A stretch of DNA of 33,834 bases from DATMYQ01 sp035560935 (GTDB lineage: Bacteria > Bacillota > Negativicutes > Sporomusales > Sporomusaceae). The notes under the pieces are model-generated. The model did not search any database and was not told where the DNA came from. It worked only from the letters and a program-made list of their open reading frames with translations. Shown here one piece after another: positions 31,804 through 33,834 of this stretch (positions within the stretch are counted from its first letter, which is position 1; each line of letters begins with the position of its first letter). The position numbers and the translations under genes are program-made. The stretch spans positions 1 through 33,834 of the forward strand of contig DATMYQ010000023.1 of assembly GCA_035560935.1 (NCBI GenBank), in the 5' to 3' direction.

Positions 31804-32625
31804 TTATGGATAAATTTCCGGGCGGCGATGCCGCAAAACCGGTAGTTCTTCCCGTACTTTACCGATTCTGCCCAGGTCCAGTACTGCCGTCAACAGGCCT
31901 TCCTGCTCATCAGTGCCGGCGATTACCTCGCCCCAGGGATTCACCACCAGGGAATGTCCATACGTTTTATATTCAGCTTGGGGGTTCAGCGCCGGCGCCG
32001 CCGCCGCCACAAACACCTGATTATCCACCGCTCGCATCCGCATCAAAAGTTCCCAGTGCGCCGGGCCGGTCACCGGCCCGAATGCCGCCGGATATACCAG
32101 CAATTGTGCTCCCAGCTGCGCCATCTTCCGTGCCAGTTCAGGAAAACGGACGTCATAACAAATGGCCACTCCCAGGGTAATATCCGGAGTAGTGACCACC
32201 GTCACCTCCCGTCCGGCCGTCAAGGTGGCCGACTCCTGAAAGACCGTACCGTTCGTAATATTCACATCAAACAAATGAATCTTCCGGTGGCGTCCGGCCA
32301 AACGCCCGGCGGCGTCAAAAATGAAGCAGGTATTGTAAACGTTGCCGCTATCATCCCGTTCCGGCACCGAGCCTCCCACTAAAGTAATCTGGTGTTCCGC
32401 CGCCGCCCGGGACAGTGTCTGTAGCGTCGGCCCTTCCGGCCAGCGTTCGGCATATTGGGGGAACAGGGCCGCAGTATATGGACAATTAAACATTTCCGGC
32501 AAAACCACAATCCGGCAACCGCGCTCTGCCGCCTGCCCGATCAGCCGCAACGCTTTTTTCACATTGGCGGCTTTGTCGGTTTCCACCGCCAGCTGGCAAA
32601 TTCCTATCATTACTTCCTGCGTCAC
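31804..32625 (-). CDS. Carbon-nitrogen hydrolase (nitrilase superfamily, omega-amidase-like)
   Basis: Protein of 273 residues. The Glu-Lys-Cys triad is visible: Glu44 in LPEMF, Lys115 in HRKIHLFD and Cys156 in AICYDVRFPE. HLFDVNI and RFPELAR are typical of the Nit2/omega-amidase branch, which deamidates alpha-ketoglutaramate and similar compounds. The start is GTG at 32625 after AAGGAAGGG; an ATG at 32610 is possible. It sits 23 bases after the HD-GYP gene. The substrate is inferred from the family. Confidence 0.9.
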   Translation of the reverse strand: MTQEVMIGICQLAVETDKAANVKKALRLIGQAAERGCRIVVLPEMFNCPYTAALFPQYAERWPEGPTLQTLSRAAAEHQITLVGGSVPERDDSGNVYNTCFIFDAAGRLAGRHRKIHLFDVNITNGTVFQESATLTAGREVTVVTTPDITLGVAICYDVRFPELARKMAQLGAQLLVYPAAFGPVTGPAHWELLMRMRAVDNQVFVAAAAPALNPQAEYKTYGHSLVVNPWGEVIAGTDEQEGLLTAVLDLGRIGKVREELPVLRHRRPEIYP

Positions 32626-32648
32626 TGTGCTGCCCTTCCTTTCAGCAA

Positions 32649-33785
32649 TTAAGCATTGGTCATACGGGTAATTTTCAGATGCGGCATGGCGTCCAGGTTC
32701 AATACCTCGCCCTGTTCGGTTTTTAGCAAAAATTTATTTTTTGCCACTTCATTATAAAATACAACCTGCACTTTCCGTCCGTCACTGAGCAACACCCAGG
32801 ATCCGATCAGGGCGTCATACAAATGATTGATAAAAGGGTTACAAACAGCCGTGTCAAATAAACCGGCGTACATGTCTTTTTTCAGCATGTCGGCAGCCAT
32901 AAAGGGTGAATGGGTTTCACCATATGTTTTTATCGAGGTCATCGCACTGTATGAGTCGGCCAAACCAATAATCTTCGCAAACAGATGAATTTTTTCTCCC
33001 ACGGCATGCAGCGGATAACCACTGCCGTCCATTCGTTCATGATGCTGCAGCACACCATACAAAACACTGGGCGACAGCACGGAAAGATTTTTAAGAAACT
33101 TGTAACCGCCGGAAGGGTGGCTTCGAATCACCTGATATTCCTCATCCGTCAAGCTGCCGGTTTTGTTGAGAATTTTCAGTGGAATACTAATTTTACCGAT
33201 ATCATGCAACAACCCGGTCAAGACCAGCTCACGTTCCTGTTCCAGGGTCAGATCCCCCACTGCCCTCGCAATAAAACCGGCCAGCAGCGCCACATCGACA
33301 GAATGATGGATCAGATAATCGTCTTCCCGCAGTGTCAGATGCAGGTGCTGGATCAAATCCGGGCCTTGACCGGACAGTGCGAACACATCCTGAGTCAGCA
33401 ACAACAATTCCGGTAAATCTAATTCATTCTTCAACCGGATATCTGTAAAACAGGTTTTCAGCCGTTTCAACATCCCATTGTATTCTGTGGAAAATTCCTG
33501 TTGCTCCGTCGTTTGGACCAAATCCGTCTGAGCAAACAGTTGATTCATCTGCGCGAAATCCAGCACCGGCGGCTGCAGCAGGGAAGAAACGTAATCCGGT
33601 TCCTCCAGTGCAATAATCTCCACCTGATAAATATCCAGCGTAAAGAGGCGCCGAATCAGATACTCATCCAACACCGTCCCCGGCGAAACCAATAATCGGC
33701 CACTGTCGGACAAAACATCTTTTCCCACCACCATCCCCGGTTTCAATTCCGGCAAACGGTACTTCTTTATAATCGACTGCGTCAT
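32649..33785 (-). CDS. HD-GYP domain cyclic-di-GMP phosphodiesterase
   Basis: Protein of 378 residues. Residues about 155-300 form an HD-GYP domain: HH at 160-161, HD at 194-195 in GLLHDIGKIS, His223, HHE at 248-250 and the GYP motif at 256-258 in DGSGYP. All expected metal ligands appear present, so it should hydrolyse c-di-GMP or a related cyclic dinucleotide. No receiver or PAS domain is seen. The first 120 residues contain a short beta-rich region (MVVGKDVLSDSGRLLVSPGTVL) and an Asp/Glu/Gln-rich linker; about 75 residues follow the HD-GYP domain. The ATG at 33785 has AAAGGAG upstream. It is the first gene of the window in transcription order. Confidence 0.93.
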   Translation of the reverse strand: MTQSIIKKYRLPELKPGMVVGKDVLSDSGRLLVSPGTVLDEYLIRRLFTLDIYQVEIIALEEPDYVSSLLQPPVLDFAQMNQLFAQTDLVQTTEQQEFSTEYNGMLKRLKTCFTDIRLKNELDLPELLLLTQDVFALSGQGPDLIQHLHLTLREDDYLIHHSVDVALLAGFIARAVGDLTLEQERELVLTGLLHDIGKISIPLKILNKTGSLTDEEYQVIRSHPSGGYKFLKNLSVLSPSVLYGVLQHHERMDGSGYPLHAVGEKIHLFAKIIGLADSYSAMTSIKTYGETHSPFMAADMLKKDMYAGLFDTAVCNPFINHLYDALIGSWVLLSDGRKVQVVFYNEVAKNKFLLKTEQGEVLNLDAMPHLKITRMTNA

Positions 33786-33834
33786 TGTGCCGCTCCTTTC
33801 CCTGATTGCGAATCATTGCAACAAATAGTTACTG

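Noticed and set aside
1..33834. CRISPR arrays, tRNA or rRNA genes, insertion sequences or phage genes
   Set aside because: No direct-repeat arrays, cloverleaf sequences, transposase motifs or terminal inverted repeats were seen on reading both strands.

Overview
The window looks like a chromosomal segment of a diderm Firmicute, most likely a Negativicutes member (Sporomusaceae or Selenomonadaceae-like). Gene order across the F-ATPase, glyA-upp, prfA-prmC, murA and mbl-flgF-flgG blocks follows the Bacillus-type Firmicute backbone. The flagellar block, however, encodes L-ring (FlgH) and P-ring (FlgI) proteins, which are needed only where there is an outer membrane. All 37 genes I can support lie on the minus strand, so transcription runs from high to low coordinates. 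I see no RNA gene, insertion sequence, phage gene or CRISPR array.

In transcription order, 33785-30168 holds an HD-GYP phosphodiesterase, a nitrilase-family amidohydrolase, a DJ-1/PfpI protein and a membrane-dipeptidase-family enzyme. Next come a glutamyl-Q-tRNA(Asp) synthetase and an unknown exported protein (30097-28515). rpmE has its own strong promoter and is followed by a DUF1385 membrane protein, prfA and prmC. A single gene then fuses a TsaC/Sua5 enzyme to a protein-arginine phosphatase, followed by rpiB, a YwlG-family gene, glyA, upp and a dCMP-type deaminase (28409-20162). A protein with two MazG-like halves follows, then a WecA/TagO-type transferase and UDP-GlcNAc 2-epimerase (20114-17062).

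The complete F1Fo ATP synthase operon (atpZ, atpI, atpBEFHAGDC; 16867-9610) has a good sigma-A promoter and ends at a strong intrinsic terminator. murA has its own promoter and a strong terminator. mbl follows after a 309-nt gene-free leader, then flgF, flgG, flgA, flgH, flgI and flgJ (7895-1911). flgJ ends in a terminator that overlaps its stop codon. The window closes with an AMIN plus phosphodiester-glycosidase envelope protein and a small membrane-anchored lipoyl-like protein.

Points of most interest are the TsaC/Sua5-arginine phosphatase fusion, the tandem MazG-like protein, and the emptiness of two positions that carry sporulation genes in Bacillus. Others are a sigma-28-like promoter with a structured leader in front of flgG, FlgH without a lipoprotein cysteine, and an unusual c-subunit ion site. 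No wholly new multi-gene system is evident; most of the window is conserved core genome.
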